Below, piece by piece: positions 16,843-25,101 of a stretch of 42,126 bases of DNA; position 1 is the stretch's first letter, and each line of letters starts with the position of its first letter. The DNA is from JAKACA01 sp050010115. GTDB taxonomy: Bacteria > Actinomycetota > Acidimicrobiia > Acidimicrobiales > Bog-793. A program made the position numbers and the translations under genes. The DNA is taken from NCBI GenBank assembly GCA_050010115.1, contig JBEKLQ010000030.1:1-42126 (forward strand). The letters run 5' to 3'. Below the pieces are notes generated by a model, which was given only the letters and a program-made list of their open reading frames with translations, was not told the DNA's origin and did not search any database.

Positions 16843-17991
16843 ATGAAGACCGCCGTTACCGACATGTTCGGCATCGACATCCCCATCCTCGCCTTCAGTC
16901 ACTGCCGTGACGTCGTCGCCGCGGTGACCAAGGCGGGTGGGATGGGCGTTCTGGGCGCCGTGGCGCATACGCCGGAACAGCTCGAGATCGATCTCGCCTG
17001 GATCGAGGATGAGGTCGGTGATCGACCGTACGGGATCGACCTCATCGTGCCTGCCAAGTACGCCGGGTCGGCTGCGGGCGGCTACACGCTTGACGACATC
17101 CGCAGTCTCATCCCTGCCGAGCACGTCGCGTTCGTCGACGACATCCTGCGGTGCTACGACGTGCCACCGCTGCCTGACGACGAAGGGCGACGCGGACTGC
17201 TCGGCGGTGCACCCGGCGGGGAGGCGGTTCCGTTCTCGGCTAATCAGGCCGATCCACAGATCGAGATTGCCCTGGCTCACCGGCCGGCCTTGGTCGTCAA
17301 TGCTCTCGGGCCACCCACGGCTCACATGATCGAGCGTGTGAAGGAGGAAGGTCGCTTGATCGGAGCGTTGGCAGGCAAGGCCCAGCACGCCGAGCGACAC
17401 GTGAACGCCGGGGTCGACATCGTGATCGCTCAGGGTTCGGAGGCGGGGGGCCACACCGGCGAGATCGGTTCGATGGTGCTTATTCCCGAGATCGTCGATG
17501 CCGTGGCCCCGGTCCCGGTGCTGGGCGCAGGCGGGATCGGCCGCGGTCGCCAGATGGCTGCAGCCATGGCGCTTGGCGCCCAAGGCGTATGGTGCGGCTC
17601 GGTCTGGCTCACGACCGAAGAAGCCGAGACGCACCCCGTCGTGAAGCGCAAGTTCCTCGCGGCCACGTCGTCGGACACGGTGCGATCACGCTCCCGTACA
17701 GGCAAGCCCGCGCGGCAACTGCGCACGGCGTGGACCGATGAGTGGGACAACCCAGAGACGCCGATGCCGCTCGGGATGCCGATGCAACCGATCCTGGTAG
17801 CCGAGGCGCTCGAACGCATCGATCATGCGGCACACCGCACGGGCTCGGGTGCCGAGCAGTTGACCAACTACTTCGTCGGTCAGGTTGTGGGAACGATGAA
17901 CACGACGAAGACGGCCGCCCAGGTGGTCTTCGACATGGTCGACGAGTTCGTCGAGGCCGTCCAGGGGCTCGCCGAGCAGCTCAAGTCCTGA
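16843..17991 (+). CDS. Nitronate monooxygenase-family (2-nitropropane dioxygenase-like) flavoprotein
   Basis: A 382-aa TIM-barrel flavoprotein. Family marks are the N-terminal FGIDIPILAFSH, AVTKAGGMGVLGAVAHTPEQL near residue 30, QGSEAGGHTGEIGSMVLIPE near residue 205, and PVLGAGGIGRGRQMAAAMALGAQGVWCGSVWL, the FMN phosphate-binding region. Such enzymes oxidise nitronates, or in related groups act as FMN-dependent acyl-CoA or enoyl reductases; the true substrate is unknown. ATG 16843 has GGAAGG about 10 nt upstream. It is divergent from the carboxylase/AtuA operon and shares its operator, so it is probably controlled by the same TetR protein. Confidence 0.85.
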   Translation: MKTAVTDMFGIDIPILAFSHCRDVVAAVTKAGGMGVLGAVAHTPEQLEIDLAWIEDEVGDRPYGIDLIVPAKYAGSAAGGYTLDDIRSLIPAEHVAFVDDILRCYDVPPLPDDEGRRGLLGGAPGGEAVPFSANQADPQIEIALAHRPALVVNALGPPTAHMIERVKEEGRLIGALAGKAQHAERHVNAGVDIVIAQGSEAGGHTGEIGSMVLIPEIVDAVAPVPVLGAGGIGRGRQMAAAMALGAQGVWCGSVWLTTEEAETHPVVKRKFLAATSSDTVRSRSRTGKPARQLRTAWTDEWDNPETPMPLGMPMQPILVAEALERIDHAAHRTGSGAEQLTNYFVGQVVGTMNTTKTAAQVVFDMVDEFVEAVQGLAEQLKS

Positions 17992-18148
17992 ACCCAGCAG
18001 CCGGGAACCTCGTAGGCGATGCTGTGGCGTGGCCGGTGGCATGAGCCACGAGGCGGACGAGCTGATCAAGCATGGTGATAGCTGACATGATGGGCGACTA
18101 AGTGGTGTTACCCGACTGACCGGGCCACAAACATGTGAAGGACGCAAC

Positions 18149-19393
18149 ATGGGAGACAACGCAGTAGTGGTCCTCGGTGGCGCTGGCGGTATCGGTCGGG
18201 TGGCGGCGGCGGCCTTGGGCCAGACGGACGACGCGACGCGGGTCGTGGTGGCCGACCTGGCCGCGGACGCTGCCGCTCGGGTCGTCGACGATATCGGTGA
18301 CGGCCGGTTCGAGGCAGCCGGCGTCGACGTGTCGGACCGGACGGCGCTGTCCGCTCTGATCGAAGGTGCCACCGTCGTGGTCAACTGCGTCGGCCCCTTC
18401 TACCGGTTCGGTCCCCCAACGTTGGCCGCGGTGATCGATGCCGGAGTCCACTACGTGGACGTGTGTGACGACCTTGACGCCACCCGCCGAATGCTCGGCC
18501 TCGACGGCAGGGCACGCGAGGCCGGAGTCCGAGCGCTTGTCGGCATGGGGAACTCACCCGGGCTGGCCAACGTGTTCGTGAAGTTGTGCGACGAGTGGTT
18601 CCTCGACGAGATCCATCAGGTCGAGATCATGCACATCCACGGTGGTGAGCCCGATGAAGGCCCGGCGGTGCTGAAGCACCGGATCCACGCCATGACCAAC
18701 GACGTTCCGCTGTTCGTCGACGGTCGCTTCGTACGGGTGCGCATGCTCGAGGAGAGCGGCGCCGCGTTCATCCACGATGAGCTCTTCGCCGGCGTCGGCA
18801 CGTACCCGGTGCACCCCTACCCGCATCCCGAGACCATCACCCTTCCACCGGTGTTCCCCACGCTGCGCACTGTCACCAACCTCGGCGTGGTGTTCCCGCT
18901 CCCGTACTTCCGGCTGACCCAGGACCTGGTGCGGGCCGGCATGGCCTCGGAGGCGCCGCTGAGCGTGGGTGGTGTCGAGGTGGCACCGATCGACGTAATG
19001 GTTTCGCTGCTTCGCCGAGAACGCCCGCGGTTGTTGGCAGAGGCAGGTATCACGGGGCCAGCAGGTTGTCTCAAGGTGGTGGTCGGCGGCGTCAAGGACG
19101 GCGCGACCCACACCTATGTGTGCTCACTGTTCTCCGAGGACGAGGGGGCCGGGGAGGGCACCGGCATCCCGGCCGCAGTGGGGGCGATGCTGGCTCTGCG
19201 AGGCGAGCTGACCGGTGGCCCTGGGGTGCACCCGCCCGAGGTCATCGTGCCGGTGGGGTCGTTGCTGGAGCTGGCCGGGGAGGTGGTGGCCGGTATGCGA
19301 GTGGCTGGGGGCTCGCTTCCACTCCGGCTCGAGCACGTCGGGCCCGACGGGTCGGTCGAGGAGGTGCCGCTCGCCCTCGGGGCGGGCGGATGA
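18149..19393 (+). CDS. Saccharopine dehydrogenase-like NAD(P)-binding protein
   Basis: A 414-aa protein with a Rossmann start VVVLGGAGGIGRVAAAALG, followed by VVVADLAADAA and ATVVVNCVGPFYRFG, where the last matches the N-C-V/A-G-P-F/Y segment of the saccharopine dehydrogenase/trans-acting enoyl reductase superfamily. HYVDVCDD and MGNSPGLANVF continue the match. It is a cytosolic oxidoreductase of unknown substrate. GAAGGA lies 6 nt before ATG 18149. It follows the nitronate-monooxygenase-type gene by 157 bp on the same strand and converges on the amidohydrolase gene. Confidence 0.8.
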   Translation: MGDNAVVVLGGAGGIGRVAAAALGQTDDATRVVVADLAADAAARVVDDIGDGRFEAAGVDVSDRTALSALIEGATVVVNCVGPFYRFGPPTLAAVIDAGVHYVDVCDDLDATRRMLGLDGRAREAGVRALVGMGNSPGLANVFVKLCDEWFLDEIHQVEIMHIHGGEPDEGPAVLKHRIHAMTNDVPLFVDGRFVRVRMLEESGAAFIHDELFAGVGTYPVHPYPHPETITLPPVFPTLRTVTNLGVVFPLPYFRLTQDLVRAGMASEAPLSVGGVEVAPIDVMVSLLRRERPRLLAEAGITGPAGCLKVVVGGVKDGATHTYVCSLFSEDEGAGEGTGIPAAVGAMLALRGELTGGPGVHPPEVIVPVGSLLELAGEVVAGMRVAGGSLPLRLEHVGPDGSVEEVPLALGAGG

Positions 19394-19406
19394 GCACTGC
19401 CGTCAC

Positions 19407-19470
19407 CGGGCCGGATGACGACCGTGGAGGGAGTTCGGGGCAGTAGTGACGAAGATCTCGATCCGGCCCG
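19407..19470. terminator. Wide inverted repeat between convergent genes
   Basis: CGGGCCGGAT at 19407-19416 and ATCCGGCCCG at 19461-19470 are perfect 10-bp arms separated by 44 nt, lying between two convergent stop codons. This may act as a bidirectional transcription stop, but the loop is long and there is no T-run. Confidence 0.3.
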
Positions 19471-19535
19471 ATCTGCGTCCTAGGACTCGGAGCTGAAGAC
19501 GGCGAACCAGCCGAGCGCGAAGGCACCCGGGCTCC

Positions 19536-20447
19536 CTATGGCCTGTTGCGGAGGCCGAGTAGCTTCGCAGCCCCGCCGCCTCGCACATGGTCCCGCACTG
19601 CTTCGTCGAGCCCGCACTCGTCGAGATAAGAGAGGTGGCGCTCGAACTGCCGGTCGTCGCAGTAAGGGTAGTCCGTGCCGAACAAGAGGCGTTCCGCACC
19701 GAACGCCTCGCAAGCACAGACGACGGCCTCAGTGGAGCCGGAAACGGTGTCGTAGTACAAGCTGCGCAAGCCCTTGGTGATCTCGTCGGTGCTCTTACGA
19801 GTCACCCTCGCGAGCAGGAAGGGGATGGTCCCTCCGAGATGGGGGACGATGAAGCGAAGGTTCGGATACCGACCCGGCACATCGGCCAGCACGAGTCGCA
19901 GCGCGGCCACGGTGTCTTCGAACGGAGCCCCGACGAGCCAAGCCAGATTGTGGCCGGCAAGCCAGGGGAGGTTCTCCTGACCCACAGGGTGCAGGAACAC
20001 GGTGGACCCGCGCCGGTCGAGATCCTCGAACACCGGCTCGAACGCCGGGTCGTCTATCTGACGGCCGGCGATGCTGCAACCAATTGTGACGCCCACCACC
20101 GAAGAGCTGTCCATGGTGCGGGCGATCTCGGCCAGCGACTCCTCGATGTGCGGAAGCGGCAGGGCGGCGAAGGTGGCGAAGCGGCCCCGGTGCGCCTCGC
20201 AAAGAGCCACAAACAGCTCGTTCAAGAGCTTGGCGGCTTCAGCTCCGTCGCGGGGCTCTGGCAGGTAGGGCTGTGCCTGCGAGATGGAGAGAACTTGGGT
20301 ATCGATACCCACTCGGTCGAGAAGGGCGAGGCGTTCGTCGATGCTCTGGTGGCCCAACGCCGCTGCCGCCGCGGGCGGCAGATCGGGCCTCCCGATGTAA
20401 TCGAGGTATAGCCCCGGATAGTAGTGAGCATGTACGTCGACAATCAT
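19536..20447 (-). CDS. Amidohydrolase-family metal-dependent hydrolase (ACMSD-like)
   Basis: A 303-aa TIM-barrel protein. MIVDVHAHYYPGLYLD at the start supplies the H-x-H metal ligands. FLHPVGQEN near residue 155, RFIVPHLGGTIPFLLARV near residue 210 and LLFGTDYPYCDD near residue 255 give the remaining His and Asp ligands in the order seen in amidohydrolase 2 / ACMSD-type decarboxylases. It probably decarboxylates or hydrolyses a small carboxylic acid. ATG 20447 begins the conserved strand; the 18 codons upstream are not protein-like. No partner genes point to a pathway. Confidence 0.82.
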   Translation of the reverse strand: MIVDVHAHYYPGLYLDYIGRPDLPPAAAAALGHQSIDERLALLDRVGIDTQVLSISQAQPYLPEPRDGAEAAKLLNELFVALCEAHRGRFATFAALPLPHIEESLAEIARTMDSSSVVGVTIGCSIAGRQIDDPAFEPVFEDLDRRGSTVFLHPVGQENLPWLAGHNLAWLVGAPFEDTVAALRLVLADVPGRYPNLRFIVPHLGGTIPFLLARVTRKSTDEITKGLRSLYYDTVSGSTEAVVCACEAFGAERLLFGTDYPYCDDRQFERHLSYLDECGLDEAVRDHVRGGGAAKLLGLRNRP

Positions 20448-20773
20448 CGAACGCCTTTCCCAAAACCCTCGTGCAATGGACCACCACGCTTGGCAGTTCA
20501 CGTGTTGCCCATCGGTCAGCCAATCGTGCCCGAATCGTGCTCTCAGACCAAGCCCAACATACGGCGAGAGAAGAGAAGAGAAGTAGGGTCAAACGTCACT
20601 TGTCCTGTGGCGTCCGGTCGTGATGCTGGCCGTGACCCGGAGCCGGCCCGCTCCGAGCTGTACGGCCTGGTCGAGCCGGTGCGTGCCGGGCCGGCTGCGG
20701 GTAGGGTCAAACAGCGTCGACACTCAGGATTGAACGCGAGCGCGGCGGGAGGCGCCGCGGGGAGGTCAGTGCC
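20448..20773. other. Divergent intergenic region with a 12-bp direct repeat
   Basis: No gene is seen between the amidohydrolase and LLM genes. GTAGGGTCAAAC occurs twice in the same orientation, at 20583-20594 and 20701-20712. A short AGAGA run lies at about 20568-20583. The repeats may be regulator sites for one of the divergent genes. Confidence 0.35.
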
Positions 20774-21736
20774 ATGCAGGTCACGCGCTTTGGCTTACAG
20801 ATCCCGAATTTCACGTTCCCCGGCGTCGAGGATGGGGATCTCTTCGAGCGGGTTGCCCAGATCGCGGTGGCCGCCGAAGAGTCGGGGTTCGACTCGGTGT
20901 GGGTGATGGACCACTTCTACCAGATCACCAGCGTCGGGCCTCGCACGGACCCGATGCTCGAGGCCTACACCCTCCTTGGAGGGATCGCCGCCCGCACGAG
21001 GCGCGCTCGCCTCGGCACGATGGTGACAGGCGTCACCTACCGCAACCCCGCGCACTTGGCTAAGGCGGTGACGACGCTCGACATCGTCTCCTCGGGCCGG
21101 GCCATTCTCGGCATCGGCGCGGCCTGGAACGAGGAGGAGCACGCCGGCTACGGCTTCGCCTTCCCGCCGATCGCTGAGCGCATGGAGCGCCTGGAAGAGG
21201 CTCTGCAGATCTGCCGGGCCATGTTCACCGAGGAGGCTCCCAGCTTCGCCGGCCGCCACTACGCCGTCAAGGAAGCGCTGAACCGGCCTCGGCCGGTCCG
21301 GCCTGAGGGCATTCCGATCCTCGTCGGCGGTAGCGGCGAACGGAAGACCTTGCAGCTCGTGGCGAAGTACGCCGACGCCTGCAACCTCTTCGGCGATGTG
21401 GCGACGATCCGGCACAAGCTCGACGTGTTGAGCCGGCATTGCGAGATGGTCGGCCGGGATCCGGCCGAGATCACGAAGACCCGTCTCGGCGGGCTTGTCG
21501 TCGCGGACACGGCCGTCGAGGCCGAGCGCAAGGGACACCAGATGGCCGAGGCACGGGGCATGGACCCGGCGCGTTACCGCGAGTACGCGGTGGCGGGCGA
21601 CCCCGACTCTGTATGCGAGCAGGTAGCGGCGTATCTCGACGCCGGTCTCGACGGGATGGTCTTCAATATGCACGACGCGCAAGACCTCGATCCGGTCCGC
21701 CTCGCCGGGAAGACGCTCAGCACCGCCTTCTGCTGA
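20774..21736 (+). CDS. LLM-class oxidoreductase, probably F420-dependent
   Basis: A 320-aa luciferase-like monooxygenase-fold protein of the actinobacterial TIGR03560-type group. It opens RFGLQIPNFTFPGVEDG, then SGFDSVWVMDHFYQI, GTMVTGVTYRNPAHLAKAVTTLD and LGIGAAWNEEEHAGYGF, the last being the group's hallmark. ILVGGSGERKTLQLVAKYADACNLFGD completes the barrel. Such enzymes use F420 (or FMN) for hydride transfer; the substrate is unknown. ATG 20774 has GGGGAGG about 8 nt upstream. Confidence 0.87.
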   Translation: MQVTRFGLQIPNFTFPGVEDGDLFERVAQIAVAAEESGFDSVWVMDHFYQITSVGPRTDPMLEAYTLLGGIAARTRRARLGTMVTGVTYRNPAHLAKAVTTLDIVSSGRAILGIGAAWNEEEHAGYGFAFPPIAERMERLEEALQICRAMFTEEAPSFAGRHYAVKEALNRPRPVRPEGIPILVGGSGERKTLQLVAKYADACNLFGDVATIRHKLDVLSRHCEMVGRDPAEITKTRLGGLVVADTAVEAERKGHQMAEARGMDPARYREYAVAGDPDSVCEQVAAYLDAGLDGMVFNMHDAQDLDPVRLAGKTLSTAFC

Positions 21737-21825
21737 AGGCACGGGAGGCCGACGCGACGGCGCCCACGCCGCCGAGCACAAGACTCCATCGCCTGTCGGC
21801 TTCAGAAGATCTTCGTGCTGGTCTA

Positions 21826-21963
21826 CTACGTGGCAGCATGAGCGTCCTTTTCGGGATCGACGCCCAAGAGGTTGCCGACGGCGGCGAGGGACTGGCCCGA
21901 CCTGTAGAGATCCTCACGGCCGTGGCGGGTCAACACAAGATCAGTTCGACGCCTTGCGAGATC
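21826..21963 (-). pseudogene. Resolvase/transposase-like helix-turn-helix remnant A
   Basis: The minus strand reads REDLYRSGQSLAAVGNLLGV then DPEKDAHAAT and a stop. The Y-R-S-G-Q-S-L-A-A-V-G-x-L-L-G-V pattern is that of the C-terminal helix-turn-helix of serine recombinases and related transposases. The second half of the motif and any catalytic domain are gone. It lies next to the CTCAC repeat. A similar fragment sits at 23360-23479. Confidence 0.35.
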
Positions 21964-21965
21964 AC

Positions 21966-22045
21966 CTTACCTTACCTCACCTCACCTCACCTCACCTCAC
22001 CTCACCTCACCTCACCTCACCTCACCTCACCTCACCTCACCTCAC
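21966..22045. repeat. CTCAC pentanucleotide repeat
   Basis: Two CTTAC units (21966-21975) are followed by 14 perfect CTCAC units (21976-22045). The last units include the stop codon of the minus-strand serine hydrolase, whose final residues GEVR are coded by the repeat. The minus strand is (GGTGA)n, G-rich with regularly spaced GG pairs, which could fold into two-tier G-quadruplexes. Confidence 0.95.
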
Positions 22046-23306
22046 CTCCGCTGTGCAGTGCTCTGGCCGATCGGAGCACCAGTCCTGCCAGGCGAAAGAT
22101 TCGACGATCGCCGCCGACGGGGGCCTGAATCAGCTTCAGCTCGTTGGTGACAAAGCCAAAGGAGAGTCCGGTGGCTGGATCCGCCCAACCGCCCGTGCCG
22201 CCGAAACCGTAGTGCCCGAAGGCGGAGTCACCCCGGTACCCTTGCGCTCCGGCCCGGTGGTAACCCATGCGCCAATTCATCCGCAGGCCGATGACCACGT
22301 CGTGGGCCCGGGTCTGGACTTGGCTCAGAGCGGCAACCGTTTCCGGCGACAAGAGCCGGACGCCCTCGACCTCGCCGTCGTTGGCAATGATCGCGTAGAG
22401 CTTGGCGAGTGAGTGAGCCGAGAGAAGGCCGTTCACCGACGGCATCTCGGTGCTCAGCACCAAGGGCGACGGACCGGCCAGGAGTTGGTCGAGATACGGG
22501 ACGTAGAGCGCCTCGAGAAAACGGCGAGTCAGGTCGACCTTACGGAGCCTGGGCATGAATCTGGCGCTCACGCTGGCAAAGAGGCGAGGTGTGGGGCGCA
22601 CGGGCGGGGTCCGGCCGATGAGCGGCGCGAAGCGGTGGAGGCCGTCGGGCGGCATCCCGATACACAAGCCGTCGGTGTCAAGGGGTCTGGCGAGCTCCGC
22701 ACGCACCAGGTCGGCCATGCCAAGCCCCGTGACCCTTCTGGCCAACCCAGCCAGAAGCCACCCGTAGGTGATTGCGTGGTAACCGGGGTGCCCCGGCCAT
22801 GGGTCGGGCGGCCGAGCCGCTAGTCGGTCTTCGAGGGCGATGTGATCGAGCAGGTCCTCGGGGCGGTCGACGAGGTCGGTCATCGAGTGCAGGCCAGCCT
22901 GGTGGCTCAGTAGCTGTCGCACGGTGATGGCTTGCTTGCCGGCAACGCCGAACTCCGGCCAGTAGCTGGCCACCGGAGCCTCATAGTCGACCAGGCCACG
23001 GTCGGCCAGCCGGTGGATGACGGTGGACGCCACGCCTTTGGTGGTCGAGAAACAGATGGTGACCGTGTCCCGCTCCCAGGGCTGGGAGAGGCGGCGGTCG
23101 GCGAACCCGGCCCACACGTCGACCACCGGCCGGCCGTGCAGCCGGACCGCCAGGGCTCCGCCACCTCTGCTGCCAGGGTTGAACAGCTGGCCGAAATACG
23201 ACACCGCGGGTGCAAATATCGGATGTGCGTAGCCGTTGAGAGCCCCGAGTGGAAGCTGTGGATTCGTCACCTGATGAGCTTGCCCGACAGAGATCGCCAC
23301 CGCCAT
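22032..23306 (-). CDS. Serine hydrolase of the beta-lactamase/EstB family
   Basis: A 424-aa protein with the class C beta-lactamase/esterase fold. CFSTTKGVASTVIHRL near residue 90 carries the S-x-x-K nucleophile motif, and YHAITYGWLLAGLARR near residue 175 provides the second catalytic Tyr motif. GHYGFGGTGGWADPATGLSFGFVTN near residue 385 corresponds to the third motif. No export signal is evident, so a cytosolic esterase is likelier than a true beta-lactamase. I use ATG 23306; a downstream GTG near the start of VTNPQLPLG would also fit. The stop codon lies inside the CTCAC repeat. It converges on the LLM gene. Confidence 0.82.
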   Translation of the reverse strand: MAVAISVGQAHQVTNPQLPLGALNGYAHPIFAPAVSYFGQLFNPGSRGGGALAVRLHGRPVVDVWAGFADRRLSQPWERDTVTICFSTTKGVASTVIHRLADRGLVDYEAPVASYWPEFGVAGKQAITVRQLLSHQAGLHSMTDLVDRPEDLLDHIALEDRLAARPPDPWPGHPGYHAITYGWLLAGLARRVTGLGMADLVRAELARPLDTDGLCIGMPPDGLHRFAPLIGRTPPVRPTPRLFASVSARFMPRLRKVDLTRRFLEALYVPYLDQLLAGPSPLVLSTEMPSVNGLLSAHSLAKLYAIIANDGEVEGVRLLSPETVAALSQVQTRAHDVVIGLRMNWRMGYHRAGAQGYRGDSAFGHYGFGGTGGWADPATGLSFGFVTNELKLIQAPVGGDRRIFRLAGLVLRSARALHSGGEVR

Positions 23307-23359
23307 CCGTGAACGTGGGCCTGACACCCCTCGGATTTCGACGTCAGCCTGATCAGTCG

Positions 23360-23479
23360 AGAGGTCCGCTCGCGGCCGTGGCAGTCGCGCATGGGTACGT
23401 CAATCTTGATAGACGCTTGACGAACCGTCTCCGAGCCCACCCCGAGCGCCCTGCCGACGGTGGCAAGAGACAGTTTGTG
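23360..23479 (-). pseudogene. Resolvase/transposase-like helix-turn-helix remnant B
   Basis: The minus strand reads HKLSLATVGRALGVGSETVR then QASIKIDVPMRDCHGRERTS. This is a nearly complete helix-turn-helix of the recombinase/transposase C-terminal kind (S-L-A-T-V-G-R-A-L-G-V-x-x-E-T-V-R ... V-P-M-R-D-x-H-G-R). There is no catalytic domain. It lies between the divergent serine hydrolase and desaturase genes. Confidence 0.45.
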
Positions 23480-23522
23480 ACCTTCGGCCCTTCCTGGTGC
23501 TCGTTCGTGCACCTAGTCTGCT

Positions 23523-24356
23523 GTGGTGCTGTTGCTTGCCGGCCTCACGGTCGTGGTCGGGTTCGTCGGCGCCGGCCTGGCCGGGATCACGATCACTGTC
23601 TTCCTGCACCGCGGTTTGACCCACGGTGCGATCCGCATGTCGCGCCCTCTGTACGAGGTGGGACGCTGGATGACGTGGTGCACCACGTTCATGCGCCATT
23701 GGGAGTGGCGGCTGGTTCACCGCAAGCACCACATCTATACCGACGTGTGGATCGACGAGGTGCGCCACGATCCCCACTCGCCCATCGTGATCGGGCAACG
23801 CCTGCAGACCGACGGCTTCCGGAGGGTGGCCTGGCACATGGCGGCAATCTTCCATGCCGAGGTCCGGTGCCCCGATATTCGTGACGGCACCTACGAGCTG
23901 GAGTCCGACCGGCCCCTGGACCGTCTTGACCGGATCGTGTTCAACCGCCCGGTCATCGGTGCCATCGTCACCGGGGTCCTGTACGCGGCCGTCTTCGCCA
24001 TCGCCGTCCCGATCCTGCTGGGCGCCCACCGCACTCTCGGGCTGGAGGCGCTCTGCGTGGTGGCCGGAGCCCTGGCGCTGGGGATCCACATCGGGCTCGT
24101 CCTGCGGTTTGGCGGCGCGATCAACTCGGACTGCCACCGCGGCAAGGAGTTCACCCCGGGAGCCGGCTATGCCATCAACGTGGGAGTCCTGTCGTTTCTG
24201 ATCTTCGGCGAAGGCGAGCACCTCACTCACCACCTCTACCCGCAGCTGGCCCAGATCAGCCGGCGCTGGGACCTGGGGTGGCGGGTGATCCAGGCATTGC
24301 GGCTTCTCGGCCTCACCGATGTGATCGTGGAGCGTCGCCGGGTCCTCGCCAGCTGA
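23523..24356 (+). CDS. Acyl-CoA desaturase (membrane fatty acid desaturase)
   Basis: A 277-aa membrane di-iron desaturase. The three His boxes are visible: HRGLTH near residue 30, HRKHH near residue 67, and GEHLTHHLYP near residue 237, with a further FGGAINSDCHRG segment before the last box. Hydrophobic stretches at residues 2-25 and about 148-195 form the membrane pairs. It inserts a double bond, probably delta-9, into a fatty acyl chain using O2. Its start is one of two adjacent GTG codons at 23523/23526. The length is short for the family (about 300-330) at the N-terminus, though all His boxes are present. Confidence 0.87.
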   Translation: MVLLLAGLTVVVGFVGAGLAGITITVFLHRGLTHGAIRMSRPLYEVGRWMTWCTTFMRHWEWRLVHRKHHIYTDVWIDEVRHDPHSPIVIGQRLQTDGFRRVAWHMAAIFHAEVRCPDIRDGTYELESDRPLDRLDRIVFNRPVIGAIVTGVLYAAVFAIAVPILLGAHRTLGLEALCVVAGALALGIHIGLVLRFGGAINSDCHRGKEFTPGAGYAINVGVLSFLIFGEGEHLTHHLYPQLAQISRRWDLGWRVIQALRLLGLTDVIVERRRVLAS

Positions 24357-24675
24357 ATCGACTGGGATCGGGCTGGAATTCGACAGCGTGGCCTGACTGC
24401 GTGGGCCACCGATCGGCCAGCAGAAGAAGAGAAGGGGCGGAGGGCTTGCGGGACTCCGCTCGACTGGTCCTGCAACGGGGGCAGCTTCGTGGCGGGGACT
24501 GGATCGAGTACGCGCCGACCTTGGGTGACCGTCGGAGCTTGGAGCTTCCTGTCGAACTTCGTCGCGGATCGGGGGCACCGGGCCCGCGACGTGCTCGACT
24601 CGGCCTTGAGGGCTCTGGACGGCTTCCGTGTCACCAGCCTCGCCGGTCACCTGACCGGGATCGGGACTCAGTGAT
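24357..24675. other. 319-bp gap, no confident gene
   Basis: A 61-codon plus-strand frame (24489-24674) ends one base before the next start and reads SFLSNFVADRGHRARDVLDS with plausible helical composition. I cannot place it and it lacks a ribosome binding site. It may be a remnant. Confidence 0.25.
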
Positions 24676-25101
24676 ATGGAGAGCTCTTCGATCGCCAGCG
24701 CGGACGATCCCCGAGTGCAGGCGGCCGATCCTCAAGAGGCGCTGGGCTGCTTCTGGGAGTACGGTCGCCTGATCGTGCTTGGACGCTTATTGCATGGCGC
24801 GGAGACGAGGAGGGCCGTGAAGATCCTTCGGCCAGCTACGGGCGTAGGCGGCTGCGACGACCCCGACGAGCTGCTCGCAGCACTGGGGCGCCGACGCCAG
24901 GCAGTGGCGGCTACCCTCGATGCCCTCGTGGCGAAACAAGCACACGTCGAGGACCAGGGCGTGCTCAGAGCCGCCGGGCGAGCGGTGTTCCGCCGCGCCG
25001 AGCTGTTGCGCCGCGCCGAGCTCGCTTGGCACGAAGCCTGCCCCGCGGTGCTCGGCGACGCCGCCACAGGCGAGGCCGGGACCGGAGGGAGCAAGCGATG
25101 A
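24676..25101 (+). CDS. Hypothetical helical protein in operon with the MFS gene
   Basis: A 141-aa protein I do not recognise. It is predicted mostly alpha-helical and charged, with Ala/Arg/Leu-rich helices such as ELLAALGRRRQAVAATLDAL and FRRAELLRRAELAWHE. There is no signal peptide or membrane segment, and it has four Cys. Its TGA overlaps the MFS start codon as ATGA, so the two are probably translated together. It may be an accessory or regulatory partner of the transporter (inference). Confidence 0.55.
   Translation: MESSSIASADDPRVQAADPQEALGCFWEYGRLIVLGRLLHGAETRRAVKILRPATGVGGCDDPDELLAALGRRRQAVAATLDALVAKQAHVEDQGVLRAAGRAVFRRAELLRRAELAWHEACPAVLGDAATGEAGTGGSKR

Noticed and set aside
21961..22049. 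CTCAC run considered as a CRISPR array or coding repeat (LTSPH units)
   Set aside because: A 5-bp unit with no spacers is a microsatellite. The plus-strand Leu-Thr-Ser-Pro-His reading from ATG 21838 has no ribosome binding site or known relative.
22032..23306. Serine hydrolase read as a true antibiotic beta-lactamase
   Set aside because: No export signal is visible and the motif pattern fits EstB-like esterases better.
23400..24650. Minus-strand frame of 416 codons
   Set aside because: Antisense to the desaturase, whose three His boxes are unmistakable; the product is Asp/Arg/His/Pro-rich filler.
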